A DNA stretch of 27,222 nucleotides from NCBI GenBank assembly GCA_003427395.1, contig BFEA01000306.1:464293-491514 (forward strand). The letters run 5' to 3'. A program made the translations under genes and the position numbers. This document shows, one piece after another, positions 8,118-19,202 of this stretch (its first letter is position 1; every line of letters begins with the position of its first letter). Under the pieces are notes generated by a model, which saw only the letters and a program-made list of their open reading frames with translations, did no database searches and had not been told where the DNA came from. The DNA is from Chara braunii. Lineage: Eukaryota > Streptophyta > Charophyceae > Charales > Characeae.

Positions 8118-11100
8118 GGCCTCAAGGATGATTGCACAGAGGTGACGCGACGGACGATTCATGCGCAAGAGAGACTAGACTGTGTGTCCGAGTGCAGTAT
8201 GTGTGCTCGGGATGTTGACGCTAACTTGACTTCAGCGCGCGGGAAGCTAGAGAGAGGGGACACGTGTGAGAACCAGGGCGAGAGAAAATCGCCACTGCAA
8301 CCTCCTCGGACGAGTAGACAAGAGAGAGGTTTTAGCATGCTCACTATGTAAGGCTCGTGCGTGACGACGTGACAGGGACGCGCGCGACGATTATGTTCAA
8401 GAGTGGGAGGAGAGAGACTAAAAGGTCAATGGGTGTCCGAGTAGCTCACGTGCAACCGGTGGGGACAGTGCTCTACAGGCGAAGAGCGCGAGAACGAGTG
8501 GCGGTGCACGGGCAGCCATGATTGGCATTCAACTACTTATACAAGAGTCTAGTCGCACGAGATAATTGTCACTGACCAACGACTTGTGCAAAACGTAAAA
8601 GGGGGACTTTGCGTCTTCATCAGCGGTACAATGTTATTTTCTGTGCGAGAAGGCTGTGGGCGCTCGCTCAGTGTGATAGGGGATTAGTTTTCACGAGTAC
8701 GAAGAGTTTTGGTCGGTACGAGATCAGTGGAAGAGAGACAAAGAGGTGAAGTCACGAGTGTGGAGGGAGAAGGTGTGCACAAGAAGCACGTCCTAGAGGT
8801 CAACTCAGATTGAGGGGTGCATTGAGAGAGACGAGCGGGTGCAAGAAGAGGGACAAAACCAACATGTTGCGGAGTTTCACGGGAAACCCCAGAAAGCAGC
8901 TTGTGGTACGGTGTGACTAAGCTCACTAAGTAGGAGCTTGTAGAGGGCAGAGGATCAGATCTGGTTCCCACGAGTGGAGGGTCACTCAACGACGCGAGGG
9001 GGAGATATGAGTGATACGTACCTGCTCGGAAGCTCATTGTCAATTTAGTGTGGCTGGTGTCCGCTCACTTGACGACTGCCAGTTCCTGCAAGCATTACCA
9101 TGATCGGACATGAGCTCAGTTACTTGGTGATCGACAAGAGGAGTGACGAAGGCGGATTATTGTGCGTCTTCGTTTATCCTGTGAGTGGTCTACGACAAGT
9201 CACTCTGCGATGCCGAGACTAGTGAGGGGGAAGTTCTGGCTGGGACCAAGCTCCATGCGTGTCTAGCGCGAGGAAGGGGCGCACACGTGAACACGTGTAA
9301 TGGGCGAGCCCCGCAAAATCGAACCGTTTGACATCACCTACTCTCGCTAGCAATTATGGATCCTCTTTGCTCTTGACGTCAGAAAATGAAGCGCGCGCGT
9401 TCAACTGAGTGTGCGTGAATGGGAGGAAACGTTGACATCAACGAATTTCAGTCAAGAACAATATATTAATCCGCTAGCTCTCGCCTCTCCTGTGACTATG
9501 ACCTTGGTGGGTGATGGCCATGAGGTTGAGAGGGCAAGCGGCATTAATGGGATTCACAGATACTTGAGACCCTATTCAGCTAGAGGTAGATGAGGGCTAC
9601 TCGCAAGGGATATCGACCCCATGTAACTTCTCTCGCTCGGGAAACTTAGAGTTCCTTCTATTTCAGGTCTTTGGCTCACAGTTAGCAAAGGAGGACTTCG
9701 GTTGATCAAACCAGCTTGACTGTTAAGTTTTCTCTTGTTCTCTATTTCCTCTTACGAGCCTTGTTCGCCGAGCCCTGAGTCATTAGACCGTGTCACCCTC
9801 CAGGTACGCAAAATGGTGAACTGGAGAAACAAAAGAAAGACTATGAGAGCGATGAATTAAGGCTTATGAAGAAATAAAGAGTTGTGTTTTCTTGACCGGT
9901 GAAGAGCTGATAGGCTCATGAGTGGATTGGAGAGTGAACAATCATTGGTAACGTTTGGCCTACTCCGCATACTGGATAAGTCTCTATCTGTTAATCAGGA
10001 TTATCACGTAAGACTTGGCGTACACATTGCAAGAGGGATATGATCTTGATACTTCTCAACATCTATGTGTGGATGATTGATGGGTAAGAAACAACGTACC
10101 TTAAAGAAGATCGCATACCTGCTCACAAAATTCCTAATAGATGGGGACTAATCTCCTGATTGATCGGAGTTGATCGAGCAGTGAGTCTCATTCGACGTAG
10201 TTATTAACGAAGTCTTAGACGCAAAGCGCGATTTGTCTTTTCACAATGAGCAAGTGAGAATTTGGGGTGTAGTGTTTGACTCCCCTCTGTTAGTTCTTCT
10301 GTTTACGAGGTACTTATGTTGTTCTGAACTTATTTGCGAACGCTTGGCAGTTCTTTGTCCCTTTACTCGAATGCCGCAACGAGACCGATGTTACTCGGCC
10401 CGGTATGCGGGTCCAGTAACATCCTATGTGGCACCTAAGTGTCCTTCACGACGCTCAATCAAGAGTCATATCATTCTTATCTTCCGTGACACAGACGGGA
10501 ATACAGGCTTTGAGTGGCATCCCCTCGATCCAAGACAAAACAAGATTTTCCCTATTTATTTGTTTATTTACCAGTTTAATGCTTTACCCTGATTCAAGTG
10601 AGCAAGTATTAACATGGGTTCTGGCTTCAAACTCATGAGTGTTTGGTGTTGTTTATGAGAAAGTACTCGACGTGTTGATCTATCGAGCAAAATGTAAAGA
10701 GGGTAGACGTTCGACGAAATACTCTACCCAAAATAAAAGTAGGAACAAAGTTTCTAGTGAACAGATGCCCAACCATTGTACAAATAAAGAACAATCACAT
10801 TTGATCCTGTGTTTAAGGGCGATCACTCTGAGCAAGACCTACCTCTATTCAAAATAGCAGTATTAAACTTCGACGGGCTTTGCACTAGAAATCATCGTAC
10901 TGCTTACAATCGTGCTTGTAGTCCGATGTCGTTTTTCTCAAGGACAGTACGAGTGAGTTCTGTATCCAAGGCCTTTGGAAAAATGGATGATCTCCTCCGA
11001 ACGAAGTTCTGGCAAAAGTCTGCACCGGGTACTGCCCTTCCTACGATAGTGAGCCTAGCCAAACTCGAGAAGTTGGCTCTGACTGCTTGGCGCTCGATAA

Positions 11101-11577
11101 TTATTTGGTTCGGTTCCCATGGAGGTTTAAACCAGTTTAGGGGACTATCCATTACTTCATTCAAGCCTTAGGCTGGATATAGGCTCAACAAACCCATGGA
11201 TTCAGCCTTCGTGCTTGCTACTAGTGGAAAGCTCGGTGTCAAATGCAATTATTAAGCTCCTTGCAATCAACTAATCCCGATGAAGCATCAAACGAAAGCA
11301 CATTGAGTTTTGTAGCCTCATACAGACATGAAAATGGTATTCAATTATCATCTGGCCTTATGGGAATAAAGTTCCTGAACCGCAAATCGCAAAAGCAATA
11401 ACAATTGCCGGTTTCGATCCCCGGGTGTCAGACACGGCGGCAAGCAGCCACTGGAAAGAGGCACCTAGGGGATCGATCCTCCTCCTCGGGGTCAATAAGA
11501 CCATCACAGTGATAGCTCGGTAGTCTGTAAGGTCTCAGACGTCGACACATTTAACAAAGAATCGAGTTATCTATTCA
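8118..11577. other. Long unassigned stretch, no gene recognised
   Basis: About 3.5 kb without a frame I can assign. The 8118-9320 part is purine-rich on the plus strand with many GAGAG words. Frames at 8684-9043 (minus), 10233-10592 and 10809-11171 (plus) have low-complexity or unremarkable products. No terminal repeats, rRNA or convincing tRNA signals were seen. Confidence 0.45.
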
Positions 11578-11865
11578 ATGAGGCGACAAAATGAAAAGGG
11601 GGTGCGCATGGCAAGTGTAAATACTCTTGTGATGTATGTATCACTTCATCGGGACAAAGAGGAGAATTGGGAAGATAAGGTTTTCAATGAGATCGAGGAT
11701 CACAAAAGGGAGTTGAGAGACTTGTCGACTGGAAGAATTGAGAATCAGCACAACTCTATAGAGTTTGTGTTTTACATCTACGGATCTGATGAGAGTTTAC
11801 ATAGTACAGTCCCATTCTTTGAGGTCATTCAGAAGAAAACAGATGGAGTAATCTGTGAGTCGTAA
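11578..11865 (+). CDS. Hypothetical 95-residue reading frame
   Basis: An ATG-initiated frame with a globular-looking, mixed composition (for example EENWEDKVFNEIEDHKREL and EFVFYIYGSDESLHS). It is not low-complexity, unlike most frames nearby. I do not recognise a family and see no transmembrane or signal segment. It lies upstream of two further globular-looking frames on the same strand (11990-12253 and 12787-13224), so the three could be pieces of one decayed retroelement or of a split gene. That is inference without domain support. Confidence 0.2.
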   Translation: MRRQNEKGVRMASVNTLVMYVSLHRDKEENWEDKVFNEIEDHKRELRDLSTGRIENQHNSIEFVFYIYGSDESLHSTVPFFEVIQKKTDGVICES

Positions 11866-11989
11866 CCTTACGCACCATCGCCTATTACTTGAGATCCCTT
11901 TGAAGGCATACAAAGCAATCAAGTCCACCCCATTGCAGCTACTTCTCATAAACAGCCACTTACTTTTGTCCCTGTTAGTGTGGGTCTGA

Positions 11990-12253
11990 ACAGACAATTG
12001 TAAACAAAAGGTCTCAGGACCTGTCGAAGAATTCAAACTGGACGTCCTCGACGATTTTCAGAGGGTATTGCTCTTTTACCCTCACGATAGAACTCAACGG
12101 TTATTTTGTGGGAAACTGAACGTCCTCGACGATTTTCAGAGGGCATTGCTCTTTTACCCTCACGATAGAACTCAACAGTCATTTTGTGGGGTCTCTATCA
12201 ATCAGCTCTTGGGACAACGTCACTCAACCAGTGCGCACAACAAAGATCCTTAA
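11990..12253 (+). pseudogene. Open frame containing a 26-codon duplication
   Basis: The plus frame opens after a TGA at 11987-11989 and closes at TAA 12251-12253. It holds two near-identical 26-residue units, KLDVLDDFQRVLLFYPHDRT then KLNVLDDFQRALLFYPHDRT, each followed by a QxxFCG end. Eight of the visible DNA differences between the 78-bp units leave the frame open. No family recognised. A short in-frame repeat of globular sequence is more coding-like than the neighbours. There is no clear ATG, so it would be an exon or a broken gene if real. Confidence 0.25.
12035..12190 (+). repeat. 78-bp direct repeat, two copies
   Basis: Units 12035-12112 and 12113-12190 share AAACTG, ACGTCCTCGACGATTTTCAG, ACCCTCACGATAGAACTCAA and TTTTGTGGG with only a few substitutions. 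The period is exactly 26 codons. Confidence 0.95.
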
Positions 12254-12786
12254 GACTGTAGTGGGCACTTCCGAGGGTTGTCCTTGTCTGAGGGCAACAT
12301 CATTCAAACCTGCCCCTCCCAATCAAGTCTCATTAAGTGAGTGGTCGCTCAGCAGCCCGAACTACGTTCCGACACCTGGTCCATGGTGGTACACAGCCTA
12401 TGATGAAGTACACAACAGTTGTTAAGCCTCTTAACTAGACTTCAACGTCCATCATCAGCGAAAACGGTCATCAGAGCAAGTTGTCATTAATCTATTCTCA
12501 GGTCAAATATCAGCCTATTGGTATCTCACGTAGACATTCAGGCCTGTTTTCCAGTACTTGTCTCGGCACATAAGTGCAGTTCAGTCATTCTAATCCAGGA
12601 GGCTGTTCTGACCAGTCTCAACAATATCACTTTTAAGGATGCTTTTTAGTACCAGTATGTCAGTGCAGTTCGTTTTAGGCAAGGGGGTGTATCAATCTTT
12701 GCTGTCCTTACCAATTTCTCAGGCAGCGCCGTTCATGACCTAAGACTATGTGTTAAGAAGGGTAAAGAAGCCCATGAGCACTTTGA
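12254..12786. other. Unassigned sequence
   Basis: No gene recognised. The end (12719-12840) can be read as GSAVHDLRLCVKKGKEAHEH, followed by a FDSVRVSAARYLGERERSL-like string in another frame. It may belong to the same decayed protein as the next entry. Confidence 0.35.
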
Positions 12787-13224
12787 TTCAGTCCGGGTTT
12801 CGGCTGCCAGGTACCTTGGGGAGAGGGAAAGGAGCTTGATGAGAGTGGGACAAAGTTGATCCGCAGCTTCAGACCCAAGCTCTATTCTGACGACCCCAAG
12901 CCTCCAGTACCCTTCACTCTCACGGATGGCTCTAATTGGGGTGACCTGGAGGATCTAGCCAAGAGGTATATCTCGCCTGTAGTAATTGATTACGAGGCAG
13001 TGACTGAACCTTCAGAGTTTCAGTACCTCAGACGAGGGATATTCTCTCAACCATACCTTCCTACATTATGGGAGGAGTTTTGTGCCATGGTTGACTTCCG
13101 TATCATGGGACTTGGCTGGAAGTGTTCAGAGCTCGCAGGGTTCAGGTGGCTCTATATCCAAAGGCCACAGCCTCAGGGAGTATGGAGACATGGCTCGACG
13201 CATAAGAAACGCACAGCAAAATGA
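12787..13224 (+). pseudogene. Hypothetical protein fragment, about 145 codons open
   Basis: The frame is open from after TGA 12784-12786 to TGA 13222-13224 and has no ATG near its start. The product is globular-looking: KLYSDDPKPPVPF, NWGDLEDLAKRYISP, IDYEAVTEPSEFQYL and PTLWEEFCAMVDFRIMGLGW, rich in Trp, Tyr, Phe and Pro and without low complexity. I do not recognise the family. The upstream segment in a different frame (to 12840) also looks coding, which suggests a frameshift near 12830-12850. It may be a decayed retroelement gag-like or host protein exon; there is no decisive evidence. Confidence 0.3.
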
Positions 13225-14469
13225 GAGATGACCCAGAGGGATGAGTGAGGACTCTTGACCAGTGCTGGCCATGCTCCTTGTGTACTCTCTGAGATTATAA
13301 CGAGTTCTCATTCTTCCCTCGTTTATCTTGTCATTGCCCGAGTCAGTCAATATTGTTTTTTTTGCATTGCCTCCGCTTGATGATTGCGTTCTCTGATGAT
13401 CCTGTCACAGTTCTCAAAACTAGAAAATTGGCAAAATTGATGCATGCATAACATATCAGACTTTCATGATCATTATTTGCATAATCGTTGTTGTTCCGAA
13501 TCAAAATAAAAGATTCCTAAGACCGGGGACCGGCGAACACCGCAATTGAAGGGTCTCGCTCGAAGTTGAACGCACACAACAAGAAGGGATTTGCTTTACT
13601 TAATTTATTTTATTTATTGCAATCATCATCTAAAATCCTGTGTGACAGCCTGTTGGCTTTTTGGTCACCCGAAATGACCCGACTAGAAAAAGTGCGACAC
13701 CGCACCCGTCTCGGCGGTCCGCGGGATTGTTGTGCGTCGTTCCCGAGTTGTCTCTTGGTTTTGTGTTTGTTTACTCATGATGCACTCAACACTGGGTACT
13801 CGAGGCCGAGAGGAAGAAGACAAAAGTTGGCATTTTTAGAGGCCTAGTAGTTTAGGTCTAGGCGAGTACCAGTCCAACCAGTTTGAGTCTAGGGCCTGTA
13901 GGGGCAATATCAAAGTCTGCAATGATGTCTCCTTCCGAAAAGGAGGAGGTGCGAGTTGCTTGGAGGCCACGCGGCCTAGGAAGTCACTAGCCACGAGGCA
14001 AGCAGGCGACTATATCTCCAAGAGTAGTCAGGCGCTCCTCATTGTTGGTGTGCAAGTTTGGCGACACACTGGTTGGAGCGCTGGCTGGAGAAGCGCTAGC
14101 TTGGAGCAGCGGTGCTGGGGAAGGAGCAAGGACAAGAGGAGGAAGAAGACGAGGACTAGGAAGGGGGAGCGCCGGAGGTACTTGCCTGGCTATGCCATCT
14201 TCATCACCTTAGTGGGCGGTGCAGCAAGAAGGCCCAACAGAGGTAGAGGTACACCAAAAGGCTTCGAGGCGAAGTCAGGCATGGCGGCCTACGCTAGAGC
14301 AGCCATAGCTGCTTTAGTTGTCTTCTGCACATCAGGGCAAGGCCCTACCAGTCCGCCATAACCTAGGCCTTCGAAAAGAGGAAGGAGGAGGGTGCCACGA
14401 CTATGGTGGACCTCATATGATACCTGCAGTAGAAGTGGGATTCAGACATTGATTCTGGTTCAGCCATTC
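13225..14469. other. Unassigned sequence, no gene recognised
   Basis: Mixed composition. About 13900-14400 is GC- and purine-rich with an open frame at 13960-14361 (non-ATG start, basic KDKRRKKTRTRKGERRR stretch). This frame has no recognisable domain and I do not call it a gene. Confidence 0.4.
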
Positions 14470-14487
14470 ATTATTATTATTATTATT
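14470..14487 (+). repeat. (ATT)n microsatellite
   Basis: Six ATT units immediately upstream of the LINE region. Confidence 0.9.
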
Positions 14488-14577
14488 TCTTGACTGAATA
14501 ATAGGGAGGATATAAGGAGGGGGAGAGTGGTTGACGAAGAAGAAGAGCGTTATCATTGGTCTATGCTGGTGTACATC

Positions 14578-14658
14578 ATCTTCTTCTTCTTTCTTCCTTC
14601 TTCTTCTTCTTCTTCTTTTTCTTCCTGCTGCTTCTTCTTCTTTCCCTCTCTCTCCTCT
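14578..14658 (+). repeat. Imperfect (CTT)n pyrimidine tract
   Basis: About 80 bp of almost pure C/T dominated by CTT, just upstream of LINE ORF1. It may be part of the element's 5' region or a flanking satellite; the element's 5' end is not defined. Confidence 0.9.
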
Positions 14659-14709
14659 CAAGTTCATTCATTTCTTTTTGAAATTGGACGACATTGTACG
14701 TTCTAATGA

Positions 14710-15915
14710 ATGTGCACTTCGAAATTGGCCAGGATCATAACAAAATGGAGACCCAACAGATCAGCACCTCAAGGATCAGCAAGGCACAGGCAATCGCTGA
14801 TGTCCAAACACTTCTGGATTCAGTTTGACAACCTGTCTGACGGTCTACACAGAATGATCAAAGAAAGGCTGAAGGCCTCGTACCCACAATGTCCTTTCGT
14901 TAAGTGGGTCTCCTCAGCTCCTGGTTTCCTTACACCCAATACTAATTCGAGAACCACTTTCGTAGAATTGAAGTCAAGCAACCCACCAGAATTCCCAGAC
15001 GGATGGTTGTTCAGGATGGGGCATGAAGTCCAGACAACCTACATTTCCACAAAAACAAACCCCATATGCTTCAGATGCAGAATCAAAGGACACATGGGGA
15101 ACGACCCCCTGTTTCCACAGAATAACAGGAACGGAGATGGAAATAGACGACACCCTTCCATGCTAGTGGAAGCGTAAGCAACGAAGGGTATCTAGATCTT
15201 CACCCCCGGCCTATGCAGGGAAAGCCCAACATGGATCTGGACGTTGTCAGATGCAGTACCAACCTGCAAACCCGATGTGGTTCCTCCACACGGAAGCAAA
15301 TGGCAGATGGGAGGGGAAAAAAGGAACCACAGGTCAACACACAGGTATGATAATTTCAACCTCGGAGAGACCTTTCACCTGGAGCACAATATGTATAGAA
15401 ATCAGATCCTCAGCAAAGTGCACGCCATAGGAAGACAAGCAGAAAAAACTTACCTTGAAAATATGCAACACAAAGACGGCATGGAAACAAAGAACAGGGG
15501 CAGAAACAACAAGGGGAACGCAGGACAGTCAAAAAGAAAAACCAGAGGAGAAGAAGAAGACAGCAAGGAAGCGGGCAAGGGAACAGACAAAGTCCCAGAT
15601 CACAAAAAGCAAAAGGATGGCATCTCAGCACCAGAAGACAGACCCAGTGGCATGCAACTGGACACCTCCCTGCCGGCAAGGACAGCAGACGATGACCAGG
15701 TTTCAGCAATGGAGGACACAAACGACTCCTTCGAGTGGCTTGAAGAGTACATCACCTCAGTGAAATCATATAGAGAACTGGACCTGGAAATCCGGATGGC
15801 ACACGCCAGACATATCAGCCGCCTCCAAAAGGCTACAAGCACGAACAACCTCTCTGGCTTTCCAACATCCCCAAACCCCTACGAAGCACTGCCGGTGGAG
15901 AACACCTTCTCATAA
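14710..15915 (+). pseudogene. LINE ORF1 (gag-like, nucleic-acid-binding) remnant
   Basis: ORF1 proteins of L1-like elements coat the element RNA. Two open stretches, 14710-15177 and 15244-15915, make up the remnant, separated by a frameshift. The first has a globular part (KHFWIQFDNLSDGLHRMIKE, TTFVELKSSNPPEFPDGWLF) and then a zinc-knuckle-like CFRCRIKGHMGNDP. Here the CX2CX4H spacing is right but the last Cys is replaced, apparently by a small deletion. The second stretch is Lys/Glu-rich and hydrophilic (KRKTRGEEEDSKEAGKG), then has FEWLEEYITSVKSYRELDLE. It ends at TAA 15913-15915. The exact start is uncertain. Confidence 0.75.
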
Positions 15916-16766
15916 TTTCTCGTAATGCAATACATGGACAAAAATGAAAAGGGTATGGACACTGAATAGAGCATAACAGCCAACCAGAAAACCGAGTGGC
16001 CAGTCTCATACCTGCGCGAGGAAAAAGTGAACCATTCACAAGAGGAAGAGACCACTACGAAATCCGAAGGTAATGGGGAACAATGAACCGAAGAATAAGC
16101 AATCAAACAATTGGCCACTGATCTGATAAGTCAATCAAAGAATCAGAAAAAGGAAAATCAACGGATTGCTATCCTCGACAGACAAACAAGAGCAAAATCA
16201 AGAGTCCGGAAAGGTCTCTCTCTCCCTGAACAGAATTGCAGATGAAAACCCATCAGATCCCGCAGTAGCAATCAAAATTGACACCATTTCCCTCACCCCC
16301 TCAGTCCCAATCATGCCCCTCAGGTTCAACAAAAAGAAAGGCGAATGGCAGATCGCAGTCCGACCTTCCCTGACCATGATCACAACGTAGGAGACTGAGA
16401 AAGTGCCACAATTCGTAAAAGCAAACATCGCAGGCCAGCGTCCTCAGCTCATCTGCAAAACATGGCAGGACAAAAGTCTCGATATAGTATGGGAAGACGA
16501 CAACGCCGCATCACACTCCAGGGACTTGAGTGCGATCATGGTAATCTATGACCAGCACACAGTCCTGAGTGACGATTTGCAATGGAAACCGTGGGAGCTG
16601 ATTTGCGAGATTCCCTATGCTCTTCTGGGACACAAGGACGAAGTGGACAAAGTAGCTTACAACGTTGCTGCATTCATAAGACAAGAATGGTTGGGCGAAC
16701 GCGAGGAAGGCCCATTGGAGAGGGGAAGATTGGAAAAGGAGAGGCGGGAAAAGAGGAGAATTTCCA
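15916..16766 (+). pseudogene. LINE inter-ORF or ORF2-leading region, decayed
   Basis: Short open stretches in changing frames lie between ORF1 and the endonuclease. The best, 16403-16780, reads VKANIAGQRPQLICKTWQDK and DLQWKPWELICEIPYALLGH, then a basic REEGPLERGRLEKERREKRR tail. I do not recognise a domain. It may be ORF1's end, a separate ORF, or an ORF2 N-terminal extension of this LINE family. Confidence 0.45.
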
Positions 16767-17790
16767 ATGTTGTCCCCTAAACACCACACCAGTCCCAAGT
16801 CGTGGCTAGCCATCTCACACTCTAATGGAAAACTCAGCAGATGGTTCCTCACACAGAAGGGCGGGTCACAAACCAAAGAGATTGAACCTGCCACAAAAGT
16901 TGATATCATAAAGGAAATTCGAAAACAACCAGAATTATCCATAATGTCATGGAACGTCAATGGGCTAGCCTCATTTCTGGATAACCTAACCAAATGGAGA
17001 AATCTGACAGAAACCATTGATTGGTTAGGTCGAAACCCCCAAACATAACATGCATACAAGCAACACACCTCACTAACAGTGATGAAGACAGGAGAATCCA
17101 AACGGCAATTATAAAGAAATTGCACTTCGTCAAATTCTCAGTCCAGGCCAGCGCAACACCAAACGGTTCAGCAGGCACGACCATCCTCTTCCACCAAATA
17201 TCGACATAGAGCGACAACATAACAATCCAAACCACAAGCCAAGATGACTCAACAGGCAGGTGGGTCAAAACTGACATACAACTCAAAGAAGAGAACATAA
17301 CCATCCTAGGCATATACGGTCCGAACGCACCAAAAGGAAAAAAACCTCTTCCTCCTATCACTAGAACAACTAATCCCTACCCACAATCACACCATCATCA
17401 TGGGCGACTGGAACTTAGTACAAAACTCTATCCAAGACTCTACCCTGGATAGAATCTCTAACTCTCAGAACCCCACATCACAATCCAACAACATAGACCT
17501 AGGGACTTCATTACAAGAAAGAACCTAATAGACCCATATCGTCTCCTAACTCCTAATGCAAAACACTACTCATGCATCGGAAAACCTCCCTTAGAACCTC
17601 ATTCTCAAAAATAGATTTCTTCCTCACGTCAGATTCACTATCAGGAGTTATTCTGGACTACATAATAAAGAACAACCCCTACTATGAAGGCCTAAATCAC
17701 AAAGCAATTACACTCACCCTTAGACTCACCAGAACCGGATACATAGGGATGAGCTTCTATTGCTTCAACAATGCATTACCAACTAGTTAA
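16767..17790 (+). pseudogene. LINE ORF2 endonuclease domain (exonuclease/endonuclease/phosphatase fold), broken
   Basis: In live elements this domain nicks target DNA to prime reverse transcription. Motifs appear in the right order over three frames: SIMSWNVNGL (from about 16941), CIQATHL (17051-17071), GRWVKTD and LGIYGPNAP (17260-17330), IIMGDWNLV (about 17394), SKIDFFLTS (17604-17630) and LNHKAITL (17692-17715). Two expected catalytic positions are changed. The Glu of the usual QETH/K motif is Ala (17060-17062), and the Asp of the final SDH motif is Asn in LNH. With the frame breaks near 17048, 17209 and 17340 it cannot encode an active nuclease. Confidence 0.85.
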
Positions 17791-19202
17791 ACCTTCCAGA
17801 CCGAATTAACAAAAAAAACTCACGAACAAAGATAAACCAAAATGACGACATATTTACCAAAGACCCGGAAATACTAAATAACAATAACACCGATATCTCA
17901 CAAACCTCAAGAAGACTAGCAACACAAAGGAAAGAAAGAGTAGAAACACTAGGAAATGCAATAGAAATTGCCGAATCAAATCTTCAAAGAGATACTTACT
18001 CAGAATTTTACACAGAATTATACACCAAAGCTAAGGACGAATAAGCAGAATGGACAAAACTAAAACTTAGGGGACTACAACTAAGAGCCAGAGTAAAGGA
18101 CTGGGAACTAAACGAGAAAATGACGAAATTCTTCTTCCAAAAAATCAAATCCAACTCCAGGAACTGTAAGATAGAAACTTTAGAAAGTTCATTCAACGAA
18201 CATGGTAATCCCACCTTAGAAACAACCCAGTTGGTCAACATAGCTCACTTTTATAGGGACATACACCAGCAAAACAACATCATAAAGACCTAATGAAACA
18301 CTCAAGAGCTAGAGCAATTTTTATTTTTTTTTCTTCCGAACACTATCAAAGGAAACAAGAAACTCGTTGAAAAAACTATCACATTGGAAGAACTGCACTC
18401 GACACTTAAAGACCTAAAACCCAACAAAGCACCGGGCAAAAACGGTCTGTGAAATTTTTTTTGGCTAGAAAGTTGGCACAAACTAGGCCCTCTCCTCCTT
18501 GCTCTCCAACTTGCTTTTCTCAACCAACGCTAAGCATGGGAGTAGTGACCCTTCTCTACAAAAAAGGAAACAAAGAAGACATCAGGAATTATAGACCTAT
18601 ATCCCTAATAAATGTCTCCTACAAAGTCCTTGCAAAGCTCCTAGCCTCTCGGATAAACCGGATCACAGCAGGATGTTTCCACCTCAACCAAACAGGGTTT
18701 ATCCTGGGCAGACTTATCCTAGACAATGTTATGGGTCTCGACAAGTCCACCAGCGTAATAAATCAAAAGAAGATAACAGCAACAATCCTCTTCTTCGGGT
18801 TTGAAAAAGCATACTACCAAGTACATTGGAATTTTTCAAAAACCTCAATGGAAAAAATGCGAGTCAACCCGGTCTTCAGAAAATACATAGAGGTGTTGTA
18901 CAACGACGCATAAGGCATAGTACAAATCAACGGATTTCTCTCCAACCCCTACAAAATGTCAAGATTAGTAAGACAAGGAGACCCACTAGCTGCTCCAATC
19001 TTCCTAATCGTAATGGAAGCCATAGCAGCTTTCATGAGAAAAGACCCATCCATCGAGAGACTAATTAACATTAAAGATGAAAGAGGTCAGCCCCTACATA
19101 TCCCTGTCACCCTTCTATTCGCAGACGACCTCACGGCTCTAATCAGGGCATTCAACTTCTCCTTCCAAGTGTTGACAAGAGCAATACAAGCGTTTCAAAT
19201 TG
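17791..19202 (+). pseudogene. LINE ORF2 linker and reverse transcriptase, 5' part
   Basis: Decayed linker runs to about 18300. Reverse transcriptase motifs follow across several frames: LHSTLKDLKPNKAPGKNG (18390-18447), NYRPISLINVSYKVLAKLLA (18590-18650), QTGFILGRLILDN, then ILFFGFEKAYYQVHW (18787-18830), VRQGDPLAAPIFLIVMEAI (18968-19030) and FADDL (19118-19132). The FADD catalytic pair is kept. The motif A Asp is Gly (FFGFEK instead of FFDFEK), and the next Asp is Tyr. There are a stop at 18911-18913 and multiple frameshifts. Similarity to copy 2 stops exactly at the LTR-like insertion, inside the stretch that reads AFRLASE in copy 2. Confidence 0.9.

Noticed and set aside
8684-9043. 119-codon minus-strand frame rich in Ser, Thr, Pro and Leu
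   Set aside because: Composition follows the purine-rich plus strand; no motif, homologue or flanking signal recognised.
11405-11490. tRNA-like B box (GGTTTCGATCC) and possible tRNA gene
   Set aside because: The match needs an extra base and I cannot fold an acceptor or anticodon arm around it.
15410-15721. 103-codon minus-strand Cys/Leu-rich frame
   Set aside because: Shadow of the Lys/Glu-rich LINE ORF1 on the plus strand.
16511-17125. 204-codon minus-strand open frame
   Set aside because: Antisense to LINE sequence whose plus-strand motifs are recognisable; no domain in the minus frame.
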